From Mesodorylaimus sp. YZB2_4 (lineage: Eukaryota > Nematoda > Enoplea > Dorylaimida > Dorylaimidae): a stretch of DNA of 64,000 nt. Numbering within the stretch: position 1 is the stretch's first letter; every line of letters begins with the position of its first letter. This document shows, one piece after another, positions 37,301-49,546 of this stretch. The DNA is taken from positions 1 through 64,000 of the forward strand of contig JASANH010001034.1 of assembly GCA_030248295.1 (NCBI GenBank). The letters run 5' to 3'. The position numbers and the translations under genes are program-made. Below the pieces are notes generated by a model. The model ran no database searches, was not told where the DNA came from, and was given only the letters and a program-made list of their open reading frames with translations.

Positions 37301-40300
37301 TTTTTCAATCGATCGAATTTTCAAAAGCACATAAAAACTCATTGATTTTTTATGAATCCCTGAAAAACTTAAATGTTCTGGGCAACAACCATCAAAAACT
37401 GCAAAAAAAACTTGAATCAAGGGCCGTCAGAACAGACAAAATTAGATCACCCCTTACGAATTTCATCCCAGCCTTGTCCTGTTTCTAATCAGGGTCACTT
37501 GATTCGAACCTGACAATGAGGGAATATCAGCAAACCACATCGACAGAAAAGGTGAAAAATGCTCAAGGAAAGGACAGAACCAGCGTAAAAAAGATCCTGA
37601 TCATTAAAAAAGTTAAAAGAAAATACTGCACTCATTTAATCCCCCCTCCAAGACCCATTAGCTTCAACGTTTCTCTCAAATCGTTTTCCGACGTATTTAT
37701 GCTATGCGACAGTGAACAGCCCAGCCCATGGACACCCTGACATGATGTTTTCGATCAAGAAAATGTACATAAGCAAAGAAACTGCTGTGCTCATGGAGGA
37801 AGTCTATGCACTGCAAGGGCATATGGGCTGATTTAGGGAGAAAATTCGTTGCATATTTCAGTCCTCCACGCATTTCGCCGGTTTGCGGAAAGGTCGCCCC
37901 CCACAACTCGTCCCTACCACGTTTCGCCCCCGCACAACTCGCCCCTGGCTTGTTTTATATTACATTCATGTTGTCATGAAACAAGTATGAGAGGGTTTCT
38001 GAGCGATTCGACCGAGGGCTTGCCAGTCGAATTTTTTGATCAACCGATGATAAAAAATTCCGTTCCGTGATCAGGCACATAATCGATTGTGGGTAAATTA
38101 TAAAAGCTGACTCCCGCTGGTTTTTCACTGAAATAGCAGTCTGTTGTAAGTACATCATAAAAAACCTCGAATTTTGCACTACGAACCACGGTTATTGTGC
38201 ACATGGCCGATAACAGCGCCCCATTCAGCCAATTTTAGCTAATCGGGATCGATAATTTTAGCTGTTGTGTTGATAATTTGCACTGATCAGTAACAGCCTA
38301 TCTTGTAGATCTTGAAAAGATCGTTCCCATGCTTTTCTCCTCGTCAAAATTCGTAATTTTCGAATTAATCAGGCCCCATATCGCCCGCTTTGATACTCGA
38401 CACAAATACTGACCTCGGGTCATCTGCTCGTCTGCAATGATTTGGCTCACGGGGCGAGTTGTGTGGGGGGGGGGGCCTTTCCTCACCTCGGACTCATTTG
38501 AAATGATAATTCCCTAGGATATTATTTGATTATTTCTCTGGCTAGGCCAGGTACCCACCGAGACAGACCTAGTGGGAATGACATTAAATATTTCATTTCG
38601 TTTCCTGCGCTATCCACGCCAAAAACCTGAAGCAAATGGGAAAATCAGCCTCATGTATCGATTTACAACTACAAAAATAAGCTACCACCAATATCGATCG
38701 TCATAAAACACAATCCAAGCAAAGAAAGGCGGCGGACTTAGCAAACGGTCACAAACAGAAATACTGACCCAAGAGAATAAAAAATTCTGAAATTTAGCAT
38801 CTAATCGAGAAATCCAATTTTTACACACCTTATGTCTGAGCCAAAATCTGCCACTTCGAAAGATTTTACAATTTCAAGCGTGGCCAGTAATTCTTTGAGT
38901 GTATTTTAAATTTGATTTTTTTGATGAAAAACTTTCTCGCTACTTTTTAAAACCATACGATTCCTAACACTTACTGTACAGTCCTGGCGAATTCACTCAT
39001 TTTCTCAGAATCCAAAGCCCCAACAACCGTGTCGTAAAAAGGCCAATCTCCCCTCTTGCAATTCTTTTTTCAGAAAGACATAACTACAAGTTTTTAATGC
39101 TGCATTTCACTATTTTCTGGGGAGAGTTCAATGGTTAAAACGATAACAATCCGTACGGGGCGCAAAACATTTTAGAATTTACCAGACACGAGCGAAGCAA
39201 TTACTGTGTAAAAAATCCTGAACTAATGAGCAAAGGCTGCCAGCAGCGACAATTTGACCACGTATGACTAGCGAATGGCTAGCGCGACTTAATCAATGGA
39301 AAACGGTTACAGCGAGCTGGAAAAGCAGGAAAAAATGCTGCTCAAATTATTTTATTCTATTTCATCTAAAGAATTTGATTGGATCTCTCACAGCCTGCCT
39401 GCGCAAACCTGACCACCCCACAAAACCGATCTGCGACTGCTGGTGACCTGGAACACCTTAAACCTTACAAAACCGTATTTTTCAAAACGTATAAGATCTG
39501 ATCAAAAAAATTTTGAGCGTAGTTTCCTTTTGACAAAAATGAAGAATTTTTTAGAAACCTTGGTTTAAAATGTTTTGCGCACATCCTGGAAAAAAATTTT
39601 GCAGGCCAGAAAGTCAAAGATTGCTTCATTTTTTAGGATTGCCCCCTTCTATTCTCCTAAAAAGGACTTTATTCACCGACTTGCTATTCACTGATATCTC
39701 ATCTGCACAATGTCGTACAGCCTTCTATCAAATGAAAGAAAGTTTCTTCTACATGTGAATCAAATCTCGCCAAAAGCACATCCTTTTTTATTGAGATCTC
39801 ATTGCAGCGTCTTGCCAACATAATTTTGGATTCCGAAAAATTCATTTTCAATCCCAACCCAACCCAATTTAAAATTCTGCCCAGCTTGCCGTAGCTGCGC
39901 ATGGGCGGAACAGCCGTTGTTAGCGGGTTTTTCCATCACGCACAAAAAATTGGCTGACGACGATGGGAAACTTATCAAAAATTACCCAGTACAAACGAGA
40001 ACCGCGCCCATGAAAAAAGTTCTTTATCGTTATTTATAGCTTGTGTATATAGCATATAGCATTCAGAGCATAAGATTTTTAAAATGCGTCAGAACTGAAA
40101 TTTTTGATGATAAAATTTTGGTCAAAGAAATTTTTGGCCTTTAAAGGAATAAAATCAAAAATTGGTTATATACATGGGGGCGACATACAAAGCGACTGAA
40201 TACACTACTTTCGAAAGAAAATGACATGAAATTACAGCACGCAGACAAATATGCGGAAAACAACTAATCAGAAAAGACTTGAGTAAACGAAAAAATGTAC

Positions 40301-40458
40301 GTACTGTAGTTCTATGCTTGTAAATAGTTTTTATCGATCTCAAAATTAATAAGACAAGTAAATTACTAACCTGATTTGGGCGGATACTTGTAGCTGTGCG
40401 CTGGAATAACATCCTCGGCATCGGGCGATGGAGCTTGACGACTGGATAATATCCCCAT
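31314..40458 (-). CDS. MGRN1: Mahogunin/RNF157-type RING E3 ubiquitin ligase, 14 exons
   Basis: Coding exons in order: 40458-40371, 37094-36976, 36915-36827, 36053-35790, 35415-35344, 35240-35195, 34867-34795, 34520-34321, 33756-33619, 32906-32793, 32632-32349, 32292-32082, 31952-31826, 31585-31314. Phases agree throughout and give 698 residues. The start MGILSSRQ offers Gly2 for myristoylation, as in human MGRN1. Exons 1-8 form the family-specific substrate domain ([57 protein letters not shown]). The C3HC4 RING is split between exons 9 and 10 at about residues 332-371 ([35 protein letters not shown]). A conserved [12 protein letters not shown] block and an acidic, Ser/Thr-rich tail follow. 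MGRN1 ubiquitinates TSG101 and acts in endosomal and receptor trafficking. Exon 4 carries a low-complexity His/Asn/Gly insert. Confidence 0.94.
36533..36660. repeat. GATCC/GATCGG-rich low-complexity block
   Basis: Around ten GATC words occur in some 125 bp of intron 3 of the RING ligase gene, as 'cgatccg', 'ggatcc' and 'gatcgatcc'. It looks like an expanded simple motif. It differs in wording from the TGATCA cluster upstream of EFR3. Confidence 0.55.
37218..37275 (-). mobile_element. tRNA-derived SINE-like fragment
   Basis: Read on the minus strand, the B-box core ACGGGTTCGATTCCCGC is followed by 'tcagagctcaagttttt', the tail of the family seen at 24898-24991 and 58539-58625. It lies in intron 1 of the RING ligase gene. 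Confidence 0.5.
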
Positions 40459-42087
40459 TCGAAATAATACTTTCGTAGAAATCCACCAGAAGATACGAAA
40501 ATTACGCAAATCGTATCTAATTCAAACTGTCAACCAACAAGCAAATGATTTCGCAAGAATTTGAAATCCTGGTTCAAAAAGTTGTTGGAGCTTACAATCA
40601 TAAAATTCTTTGAAAAATAGTGAAGGTCCGACACAGTCAGTTTCAAAAAATCGAAATTCGCAAATGTATATAAATACCCTTATTAAAAGCGAGGGAAATA
40701 AAAAATTATAAATCAAGATACGATCTCAGCTCGATCAAGAATGCGAACTCGTCGACATGGAACAAACGAAAAAAGGCCGAAAGAAAGGCCATGCAGCGAT
40801 AAAATTTGCCTCACCCAAATATGGGCAAAACATGTGCGGATCCTCGGTCGAGGGGGTCTCCAACCATGAGTATAAATCACTCATTAAAACTACTTTAAAA
40901 AATGCATAAATAAGGTCATAATTTCATGTATCTTTCTGGCGATGTCACTTATTTTGATAAGACTTGCTTATATTTTCAGGTACTTTTCCACAAATTGACA
41001 CAAACTTTGACGGAAACCGTGGACTAAGCGGGTGATGTTTACTTGACCAAAGTGCATGGCGCACTTATGCGGCAGCAACCACTGTGTCATAGGTTATTTA
41101 TTTCAAAATTTGGGCGCCTGTGTTCTAGTGATTACATGAGAAGTTTTTAAACCTGAAGTTTACTCGCTATACCTTTGGCTAATCAAGCTGATTATCGTCT
41201 GTATGACAGGAAACGCCGATATTCTGGTTGGGCGGAGCTTGCGAGTAAATGACCAATCGGGGGAGTCTAAATTGCCTATTTAGTTGTAGTTCTGTTCAGT
41301 GTCTTTGACTGGTTGAAACCGCATGTACGTACTATGGGTCCGGTTTTCAACTGAGCAACCGGCTGATACGCAAACATGTTTGCAGTTTGCGAATCGATGC
41401 TGCTTTCGTCAGCCAGCCAGCCAAACAGAAGCAGTTGCATCCTTGTGGCACTACTGCACTCGCACATTTGATGCTTGCTGACATCCTGACCCATGCTGCA
41501 TTAGATATCAAGTAGACCAGTCGTCCGAAGTCATACTAGCCACTGTCTGTATTGACCATTTTTGGAAATATTATGTAAGGGCTGGGCGGAGTTATGATTT
41601 CCAAGTCCACTATGATTCGCTTTGTCTATTTTCCCGAATTTTATGCTTCACGATTTTTATAGCATCCCATGGTAGTGGTGCCAGGTTGAATGGCTGTATA
41701 TTGAAGCAGGTACCGCGGCGAGCGGATGGTCTCGTAAAGGACCCGACTCCCACGATTCCAGGCAGGGACTCGTGGGAGCCAGATACATCAACCCAACGGG
41801 TTTCTGCCTCGTCTGGAGAGTGTATCGAGAGGCCAACGAAGGCAAGCCAACACAAGGCCAGTCAAGGCGACCAGAAACACAACCTTCCCCGCAGGCAAAA
41901 CACGCCTATTACAGTGGGCGTGGCTTAATTTGCAATAGCCAATGAGATAGGCAACACGAGCGAACGCACAAACAATGCAAGAATCTGCCGTCTTGTATAT
42001 TCCATCTTCTGTACAGTCCATCATTCATTCAGCACATCATAGTATATACAGTACAGTCTGTGGTACATCGACATCACAGAGCAGGTC
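40459..42087. other. Intergenic, between RING ligase start and two-pass protein stop
   Basis: No gene was recognised. At 41747-41778 there is a perfect 9-bp inverted repeat (ctcccacga...tcgtgggag) with a 14-base loop. TACAGT-type words occur near 42010-42060. Confidence 0.5.
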
Positions 42088-44105
42088 TCAAATCAGATAT
42101 GGCTTGTCATTGATCAGAAACATTTCACCTTGATATAATGATTCGACCATGTCCTCAGACTCATTGCTCCTGCAATCCAACGCTGACAAATCGACAACAA
42201 ATGTTTTCTCGTGATTGTTATTGTTGTAATAAAATGTCGAGCGTGGTCTGGCCTGCCTGCCCTTCTCACTGCCCATACCCTTTTTCATTTCCCATCCCAC
42301 CACTCGTTGCTGATCTGATGGCGAATCCGCAGTATCACTGGACGAACTAGCCGACAGGTTGATGGAAATGTGGTTCGAGGAGAGATTATCCTTGGAATCG
42401 TAATGGTCCACCACAATTTTTGGAGTGTTATTGATTTTTCGACTGGCTGGGTCGATCGATCGTGATGGTAGCGGTGGAGAATAGGGCGGTGGGGAGGGCG
42501 AGGATGGATGAGAGGCATGCACGCGGGGGTGAACTGCCGAGGATGGGTCACCATTGAGCTTGTTCATATGTTCCCCCGTTGTCCGTAAATTCCATATTTG
42601 ACTTTCATAATCGGACCGTAATTGTCGATGGAGGGGCTTCGTGAGTCTTCAAAATAACATGGTGCAGAAAAAGAAACATGAGAAAGCTGCAATTACCTTG
42701 GATCAGTAACATAAAAATTTTCTATCACCAAATCTGCAGTTTTCTTTTGAGCAAATTGAAAATATGTATGGGCGCCCAAGAATGAAGTGGCTTCGAGTTC
42801 CTGCAAAGAATTTCTTCTGGCTTAAATTTTTTTTCCTGCTTAAATCGGCGGGCCCATATTCTACAGTACACGGGCCCTCACTTTGGGTTACATAAGCCAA
42901 AAAGTTTTTTTCGATATCTACCCAACGATATCAAACAAAACGTCATCTAAACTGTGGACCCTGTATGGTAGCATGAGTCCACAGTTTGACCGGTAAAGGA
43001 GTCCTTAAGCCCTCTCTCTTATACTGTAACCTGGGGTACAGTGCGGAAGACAACGGCAAAATTACGCAAAATGGCATCCCAGCTGTCAATATTCTTGCTA
43101 ATCTGTGAATAAAACGGGGTAGTAATGCTGATACAGCCAAATTGTTTTTACAGTACTCATAAAAGTTTGGCCTCCTTGCCGGGGGTCATACCAACACAAG
43201 AGTCCTGGGCTAACAGTCGAGGATTACGTGGATTTTAGCTTGCCTCTGTAGCTTATTGTGAGCGCCCCCAGAAATACCCCTATCACTTACCTTCATGTTT
43301 TGCTGCCTAGAATTGGCATGCGCCCCTTGAACAATTCCTTGCCTCTCTTCTTCTTCCTCATCCATCTCATTGCCCACTGTGATGTCGTTTGGGTTTTGCG
43401 CTCTGGGACGTCGGTCGATTATGACTTTGCCGCACAAGACCAAGGCGACTGCTATGGTCTGAAAATGCGTTTAATATCAACCACTGCGCAGGGTAGAGTG
43501 GGAGAAACCGGAACTGACACCAGTGCTTCTGCCACTAATGCCATCACAAGGTTAGTGTGTAAGCAGTTTTGTAGACGGGATTTCCAACTCGCCATATTTA
43601 TCACTCACTTCCTCAGGTGTACTGTAAGTCCCTGGATCGAGGGAGGACAGAAAGTTCTACAGGCTCCTTCCTTGTTCCATGTGTTTTCTTATGGGCCTCC
43701 TATCATAGTATTCTGTGTTACTGTTACTCTTTTCTATGCAAGCCCTTGGGAAATTGGGCATTGTGACATGATATTGAACTTGGCTGATATTAATTGATGT
43801 TTCAAAAATTGTAGTTATTGGGTCCCTCTCTTGCAGACCCTGTATCGATCATCGCTGTCATGCAAGCCCCATCGCTCTACAAGAGTACTTGCAGTATTGC
43901 TTACGGTGGGTCCGGCCAACCATATTTTGCTAATCTCGGATTGTCTTTCGAATATGGCGAATCCACTGAATATAGCCCCCATGGTGAACAGTCCGAGGGC
44001 CACTGTGGTGTATGCATACGTGTGCACGCGATGACGCAAAGAGTTGGTATCACGATTTTGTCTTCGTTGACGTCTTTGCACCAAGTGAGCTGGGGGAGCC
44101 GCCAT
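42088..44105 (-). CDS. Unrecognised two-membrane-pass protein, 4 exons
   Basis: Coding exons in order: 44105-43905, 43458-43291, 42800-42697, 42646-42088. The phases chain perfectly (0, 0, 2) to a stop, giving 343 residues from the ATG at 44105. The model is therefore well supported even though I do not recognise the family. The N terminus is Arg-rich (RRQRRQNR). A first hydrophobic segment lies at about 29-52 (TTVALGLFTMGAIFSGFAIF) and a second at about 61-82 (GPTTIAVALVLCGKVII). Next come DRRPRAQ and an acidic run (DEEEEER), then a conserved-looking stretch (GAHTYFQFAQKK), a Pro/Ser-rich linker, and a C terminus ending DKPYLI that could be a class II PDZ ligand. The paired helices with a GP-led second helix recall small TMEM-type proteins. 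Further 5' exons cannot be excluded. Exon 4 uses an AAG acceptor. Confidence 0.75.
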
Positions 44106-46453
44106 TGATGCACTGCCTCGAACACCGCCACTCAAGCCCACTATTTTAATGTTCTTTATTATCTCTAATTTAAAAGTGTCTAGGTTGGTGTGGGCTGTTG
44201 ATCTGCCGTTCGCAACCAGACTCAAGTCGAAGAAGCAAATGGATCACGGCCTCTGTAGAAGCACCAATTGATCACTTGTTGATCACTGCAGCTTGCATCG
44301 ATCGGAGCCGCGATTAGTCAGGACCAACTATCGACTAGAACCAATCAACTGCTTCAACGCAAAGATAAAGTCTCGATGAAGCACAGATACAATGCCAGCT
44401 GGCCAATATGAAGAATGGTGAAATGCTGCAGGGCGGGACCTTTTTGAGAGAATGGTCTCTTTAGTCCGATGGCACCGAGAGACAGCGAGAGAACATCACA
44501 TTCGAAGAGTATCTCACAATGATGAGGGCAGAGAAGTGTAAGCAGAAGCCATTCGCCTGGCCTAAACGTCATAAATGTGGTCATAATAATCTATAACTCG
44601 TCCGGGCCTTCATCGTGTCAGGAAATGATTTAGACACGTAAATCCTCTTCCTTCGTGTACACCGCGGCTTCACACCACCTGCCGCCCATTACCTCATTAA
44701 ACATATCCTAGCGCCAGATACCCCCGAGTCGCATTGGATCATGCCCAGTCGACGAGAAGTAGGAGACACGAACCGAGGTCGCGGTAAAAGCTGACGAGTG
44801 GGGCGTGTGAAAGAGAAAATGTAAGCATTGCTTGATTCTTCAAATCCTCCTTCCTAGTCAATCCCTAAGCCATGTTGAAAAGTGTAAGCGGCTTTTTTTC
44901 GAAAAGTTTCTTAATCACGGCGCTTGAGTGCGGGCTTGGCATAGAACAACATTGGGCGAGAAGGGGAAGGGGTGAGCTCGAATGGACCTCTCTTGTCCTC
45001 ATCACCTTCTTTCTTGAATCAATTTTTGAGAGCGATCATAAAGAAGACGAGTTGAAAAGGATTTCAGCGTTTCTAAGGAGCATAAAAGGGGCCTAGGTAG
45101 AAAAAGTAGAGGGCAGAGTATGAGTTCCTTTCAATCGAAAATAAGCACAGGGTTTTCCTATCTGACTGCAGTGGGGCGGCCAAGCGGTAGAGCAAGGAGA
45201 CAATGACACTGATCGAACAAGCAGAAGTTAAACGAGCGCGACAGAAGAGGGGATTCGCTGTGCAAGCTAGTCAGTTAGGGGAATTGCAGACATGGGCAAC
45301 AGAGGTGCAAGCATGCCTGAGGTAGAATACCATGGAGCCCAGTCCTTGGGAGAGGGTAGGCAAGGCCAGCTAGAACATCCAAGGGAGGAGCTTACGAAAA
45401 AACCAATGCCTTATCGTTAGGTGCACGAATGATGTGGCTTTACATGCTTGCTGGCTTTTGTTAGCTGGACCGTTTGCCATTGCTGGCTCGGCTGTTTCAA
45501 TCTTCCATGTAGCGTGTGCTGCCTATTAGCTGATTACGAAAACAAAGTGACAAGTCTGTCGAATGTAGTCGGGGATGAAATGCTGGAAACAGTACGACCC
45601 CTGTTTTGCATTGTGTTGTGTTGTTAGCCATGGTTTTCATTATCTCTGCGATGGATCACTGGGAGCAAGGCAATGGTATCGTGATTTAGTATAGTCCGTA
45701 TTTTTACAGCTATGGGGAGCCACGCGAGAAAGGACATAAGCACGGCTAACATAAAAACAAGCCACAGTAATATCAAAGAGTGGCGCCTCTCCACTCCCCA
45801 GTCAAATTATGGCTGTAAAAAGTCAGAGTAATGGTTACGCTAGGATCATAGGTGGAAGCCAGGGCAACTGTGGGAAAATGTGGGAGTCAAAGATTGGCAG
45901 TGCTAAAATTCTGAAAGTGCGAACGTGGGTGAAGAGACAATGAGATAAATTCGATGCGCTGAGAACTTGGGGGAGGGAATGAATGGAAGAATAAAAAAAG
46001 CTACTTGAAAGGAAGGACAGAACAGAAAGACAGTTGGTCGTGGAGACTATAGAAAGAAGGGCACTGAAATCTGACCGGGAAGCAGCCTGGTGGATTCTAC
46101 AGGATGTAAGTCATGTCTCGCGTGTCTCGATGAGACCTGGGCTAACAACTATTAGAGATTTTTTCATTGCTGCTATGAAATATACATCAAAAATTTCACA
46201 GGCAACGACATTATACGCACCCGTATTCGTTTTATCTACCTTTTGCAATTACGGAGACAGCTGATCAAGGCAGAAACAGAAATCTTAGCCCCACGACTTC
46301 CGGCATCGGGTACCCACCGCTACCAGCTATTTACTCGATTAATTGCCCCGATTATAACTATCGTTTTTGCTTGGGTGCCCAAAATATGTAGGGTACCAAG
46401 CAGATAGGAGATTCCTGACTCTAAGTGGCTGTTGATCAGCAGAGCAGCATAAC
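44106..46453. other. Intergenic, no gene recognised
   Basis: No open frame with family similarity or splice-linked continuation was found. It should hold the promoter of the two-pass protein and the 3' UTR of the Clc-like gene. A tRNA-like A-box ('ggccaagcggtagagc') near 45178 has no matching B-box at the right distance. Confidence 0.5.
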
Positions 46454-47104
46454 TCACGCTTCTGGCGCCCGGATATCCTCTGTCTGGGACAAAGGAAGCT
46501 CATCACGCCTGATCACTAAAATGTCAACCATCGCAGCCCCGATCGCTGGTAAGACAGCCAAGGCATAACTGCCAGCTGCAGTCACAACCATATAGAAGGA
46601 ATAGTCAATCTTTATGCCCACTCGGCGATCACCATGGGCGTGCTTGTGCTCATTCTGGGATGCCGCGCTAAAGAACCAGAAGACAGCTGCCAGGGTGAGC
46701 ACGAGTGGAAGGAAAGTGGTGACAGTAAACGTGATGGCCACTGGCACGTAATAAGGGGCCAGGCACGACAGCAGAATGGCTAGCATGGCCACAAGGACAG
46801 CCGTACTGACCAAAACCAAGGTACCCAGCTGATATGGTCTCCAACGATGATCCTCATCTTCATCGAAGTAGCCAAATTTGTAGTTCCAACGCCATTCGAA
46901 CTTAGTCTTTCCAATCTCGCGTGACTTGGTGAAAGTGTAGTCGAACCACAGGCCGTGCTGATGGATTTCTCCTGTCGATGGATCCGTAAAGGTCTGCCAT
47001 CCAGTGGTCATTATGGAAGCAGTAGAAAAGGCGATTGCAACGAGAAGGAAAAATGTCACTGCGACATGCAAAAAGGCTCGAAATACAGTCAACGTTGAGG
47101 ACAT
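46454..47104 (-). CDS. Clc-like (claudin-superfamily) four-pass membrane protein
   Basis: A single-exon 216-residue frame with four hydrophobic segments at about 8-32, 92-115, 122-143 and 173-196. The first extracellular loop contains Trp36 and GLW at 51-53, the W...GLW pattern of claudin/PMP22-type loops. The length and topology fit nematode Clc-like proteins, which act in epithelial junctions, neuronal synapses or channel regulation. The start chosen is the ATG immediately before the first membrane helix; the frame stays open 46 codons upstream but that part looks non-coding. The stop TGA overlaps 'gc|gtgagtt', a good donor sequence, so the last codons might instead be spliced to another exon. 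An inverted partial copy lies at 47627-47770. Confidence 0.85.
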   Translation of the reverse strand: MSSTLTVFRAFLHVAVTFFLLVAIAFSTASIMTTGWQTFTDPSTGEIHQHGLWFDYTFTKSREIGKTKFEWRWNYKFGYFDEDEDHRWRPYQLGTLVLVSTAVLVAMLAILLSCLAPYYVPVAITFTVTTFLPLVLTLAAVFWFFSAASQNEHKHAHGDRRVGIKIDYSFYMVVTAAGSYALAVLPAIGAAMVDILVIRRDELPLSQTEDIRAPEA

Positions 47105-47579
47105 GGCACAAAGAAAACACGTACCAGCAAGTTGCTGGCGTCGAGTATAGACCACGAATAAAACGATCTTGTACTGGCAACTGAGATAGCGAACATAGCC
47201 TGACTGCAGTCGAAAAAGACGACTGATGTGAATGACCTCCAACAGGAGCCAGTTTTCTATTCACTCAAAGAAGACACCCTCAAATGCTAGTCCAACTTGG
47301 CGAGCTCTGTCAGGAAGACTGATGTTTCGTCTTGGCCTTATACAGTAAAGTAAGCAGCTCTGAAGTTAGTTAAAGCGTCATGTACTTGCCAGTGGTTTAC
47401 AGTAAATTACTGTAGTATAAGAGCAAAAATCGCTCTTTCGACAGCTGCCTGAATGTAAACACACTGGACTAAAGGGGGGGATAGCCATCAACTCAGTCAT
47501 AAGCCGATCAAATGAGCAGAGTCGAGTTCTCGAGTTGTCGACACATCAAAATCAAGTCTAGTTGATACAGTTCTGGCCA

Positions 47580-47626
47580 TCTCGGAGGTTCGGGTTCGAT
47601 TCATTTTCAGGGCTCATGTTTTTCAG
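47580..47626 (+). mobile_element. SINE-like tail abutting the Clc-like fragment
   Basis: 'gttcgggttcgattc' followed by 'tcagggctcatgttttt' matches the B-box core and tail of the tRNA-derived family seen elsewhere in the window. It ends directly at the first base of the orphan Clc-like segment. Confidence 0.45.
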
Positions 47627-47770
47627 GATCCATCGACAGGAGAAATCCATCAGCACGGCCTGTGGTTCGACTATACTATCACCAAGCCACGCGAGATTGG
47701 AAAGACCGATTTCGAATGGCGTTGGAACTACGTCTACAAATTTGGCTTCTTCGATCAAGATGAGGACCAG
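47627..47770 (+). pseudogene. Orphan fragment of a Clc-like gene
   Basis: In plus-strand frame from 47627 the 48 codons begin DPSTGEIHQHGLWFDY and continue as KPREIGKTDFEWRWNY and FGFFDQDEDQ. This closely matches residues 41-86 of the Clc-like protein encoded 0.5 kb away on the opposite strand, with two extra residues after WRWNY. It is preceded by 'tttttcag', which resembles a splice acceptor. Similarity stops abruptly after DEDQ and the frame closes soon after. No first exon or later membrane helices are found on this strand. It is best read as a duplicated, truncated gene piece, or less likely as one exon of an unseen paralogue. Confidence 0.75.
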
Positions 47771-47870
47771 AGGGGCAGGCGGGCACGCCTACTCGTTAGA
47801 TAGACATAGGGGAGCAAGCAGTTCTGGCTAGATCTGATGCCAGGGCATAAGTCCCGTGCCACGTGCCTCG

Positions 47871-47965
47871 TAGCGGCCTCGTGGCCTGGTGGGTTAGGCG
47901 TCTGCCTCTCACGCCAGGTGCGCAGTTGCGGGCGAGTGTTCGACTCGCGGGCCGGTAAATCGTTT
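47871..47965 (+). mobile_element. tRNA(Glu)-like SINE head
   Basis: 'gtggcctggtgggttaggcg' matches a polymerase III A-box. 'gcctctcacgc' resembles the anticodon arm of tRNA-Glu(CTC). 'gtgttcgactcgcgg' is a B-box. The spacing suits a tRNA-derived promoter, but the arms do not pair well enough for a working tRNA and the 5' acceptor arm is diverged. I call it a SINE head. Confidence 0.55.
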
Positions 47966-49340
47966 CGAGTAAAATGTGTCCCTTCACCCGCGAGTGCGCA
48001 TAAGCGTTTGGTGATGTGGTAAAACATGAACATGATGATGAACATGGAAACCCTCATTCCGCGCGACAAACTGAGGAAGACACTAACATACCACAGTAGG
48101 TGCGGGTTACAAAAGGCCTAACGGACTTGGTTGGCTGCCCTTGATTATGGCGCGGAGCAAAAGCTCCACCGGTCACTCAATGGAGTTAGCTTGGAAAAGT
48201 GAAGCTAGCTCGGAAACATAGGGCATGTTGCGACAATGCTGAAACCTTGGACATATCTGCAACAGGCTTACGTCAGTGGAAGTATTGGAGCACAACCAGA
48301 AAAGTCGAGCTGACGAAAAGATAGTCAATAAGCAAGAGGAACATAAAACAGCCTCTACACGCACAGGAAAGACCACAGATGTTTCGGCTTGATGAGGCCC
48401 CTTACCCCTCCCTGGTCACCTTGTCTGTTATGCTTGGCATACCCTAGTATTCGAGAACCCCACATGGAATTTCCAGAAATTTTGATTGGCTCTAGAGATA
48501 TCGATCAGAAACACCATCTAAAGTGTGCCCTTGTACTGCAGAATGTGGGTCCGCAAAATTGGCTAGGGGAGCGCTCCCATAGCCATGTTTATAGGTTAGC
48601 TATCCATCGCAGGCAAAATGGATGCGCTGGAAAGAGCACAGTTGAGCTCAGGCAAATCATCAAAAGCTTTTGGGGCATATGGATCTAAAGTACAGTACAG
48701 TATATCTTACAAAACCCTAAAGCGGTTGGCGGTGGATAAATATAATGAGATGGAGGATGTACGAGGAAACGCGCAATAACAAGGGGCTTCTATTTTAGTG
48801 GCTACAACAAAGGCACCCAACATTCCAATAAGAGCAAGAAACTCGTTCGAAAAATGAAAGATTCATTAAAAATGAGACTATAATCGATGAATTCGTCGGG
48901 GTCAAAGCAAAAATATGCTCACCGTCAATACGGGCGCCAGAACAAGGAAAAGAAGCGCGCCATACTGGCGGCCAAACAAAGTACTACCCAGCTTCCTGGT
49001 ACGACGGCTAAAAAAACTGTGACCTCAACGGGATAAGAATGCGCCACGAAAGGTACAAGGTTCACTCAATTCTTGGATAGAATGACCCTGAACACACTCG
49101 ACCCATTGGGATCTGCACGTTGGTATAGCATTGCAATTTTGCCGTCTGAAATACACGAATGCAAATCGCACAAGTAGTTGAGCCAGAGTACCCGCTATCA
49201 CTTATCTGGAGTCTCAAAATTCCCTCATTCTACCCCATTACTTAGTCATGTACTCACACAAAGATCGACTGTGCAATGTATTACAGAATATTTGACTCTT
49301 ACCTTCTTACTTTTCACTTTGGACTCTCCATCGCGCTCTC
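47966..49340. other. Intergenic, no gene recognised
   Basis: There are short non-conserved frames only. No splice-linked coding segment, RNA gene or strong repeat was identified. Confidence 0.5.
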
Positions 49341-49546
49341 CCGTACCGTAAGGTGCATTGAATTCACCCAGTGAGCAAGCGTCTCTTCTTGCGCTGCTTT
49401 AATAAGAGTCCCACCTGCTGTCTGGTGTACCTTATCTCCTCGAAGTCGCAAGGAGGCCAGGAAATTAGCTTACATGTCATCTACGGTATACAGCACTGTA
49501 TGTACCTGTTCCTTGCATGATGACGAGAGAGTCTGGCGGAATCAAA
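49341..49546 (+). repeat. 206-bp direct repeat, copy 1
   Basis: This copy matches 50569-50774 at 203 of 206 positions with no gaps. It begins 'ccgtaccgtaaggtgcattg' and ends 'gagagtctggcggaatcaaa'. Neither end has the TG...CA of typical long terminal repeats. Confidence 0.9.

Noticed and set aside
47871-47965. Possible tRNA-Glu gene
   Set aside because: A- and B-boxes are present, but the region between them is too long and the acceptor arm does not pair, so it is called a SINE head.
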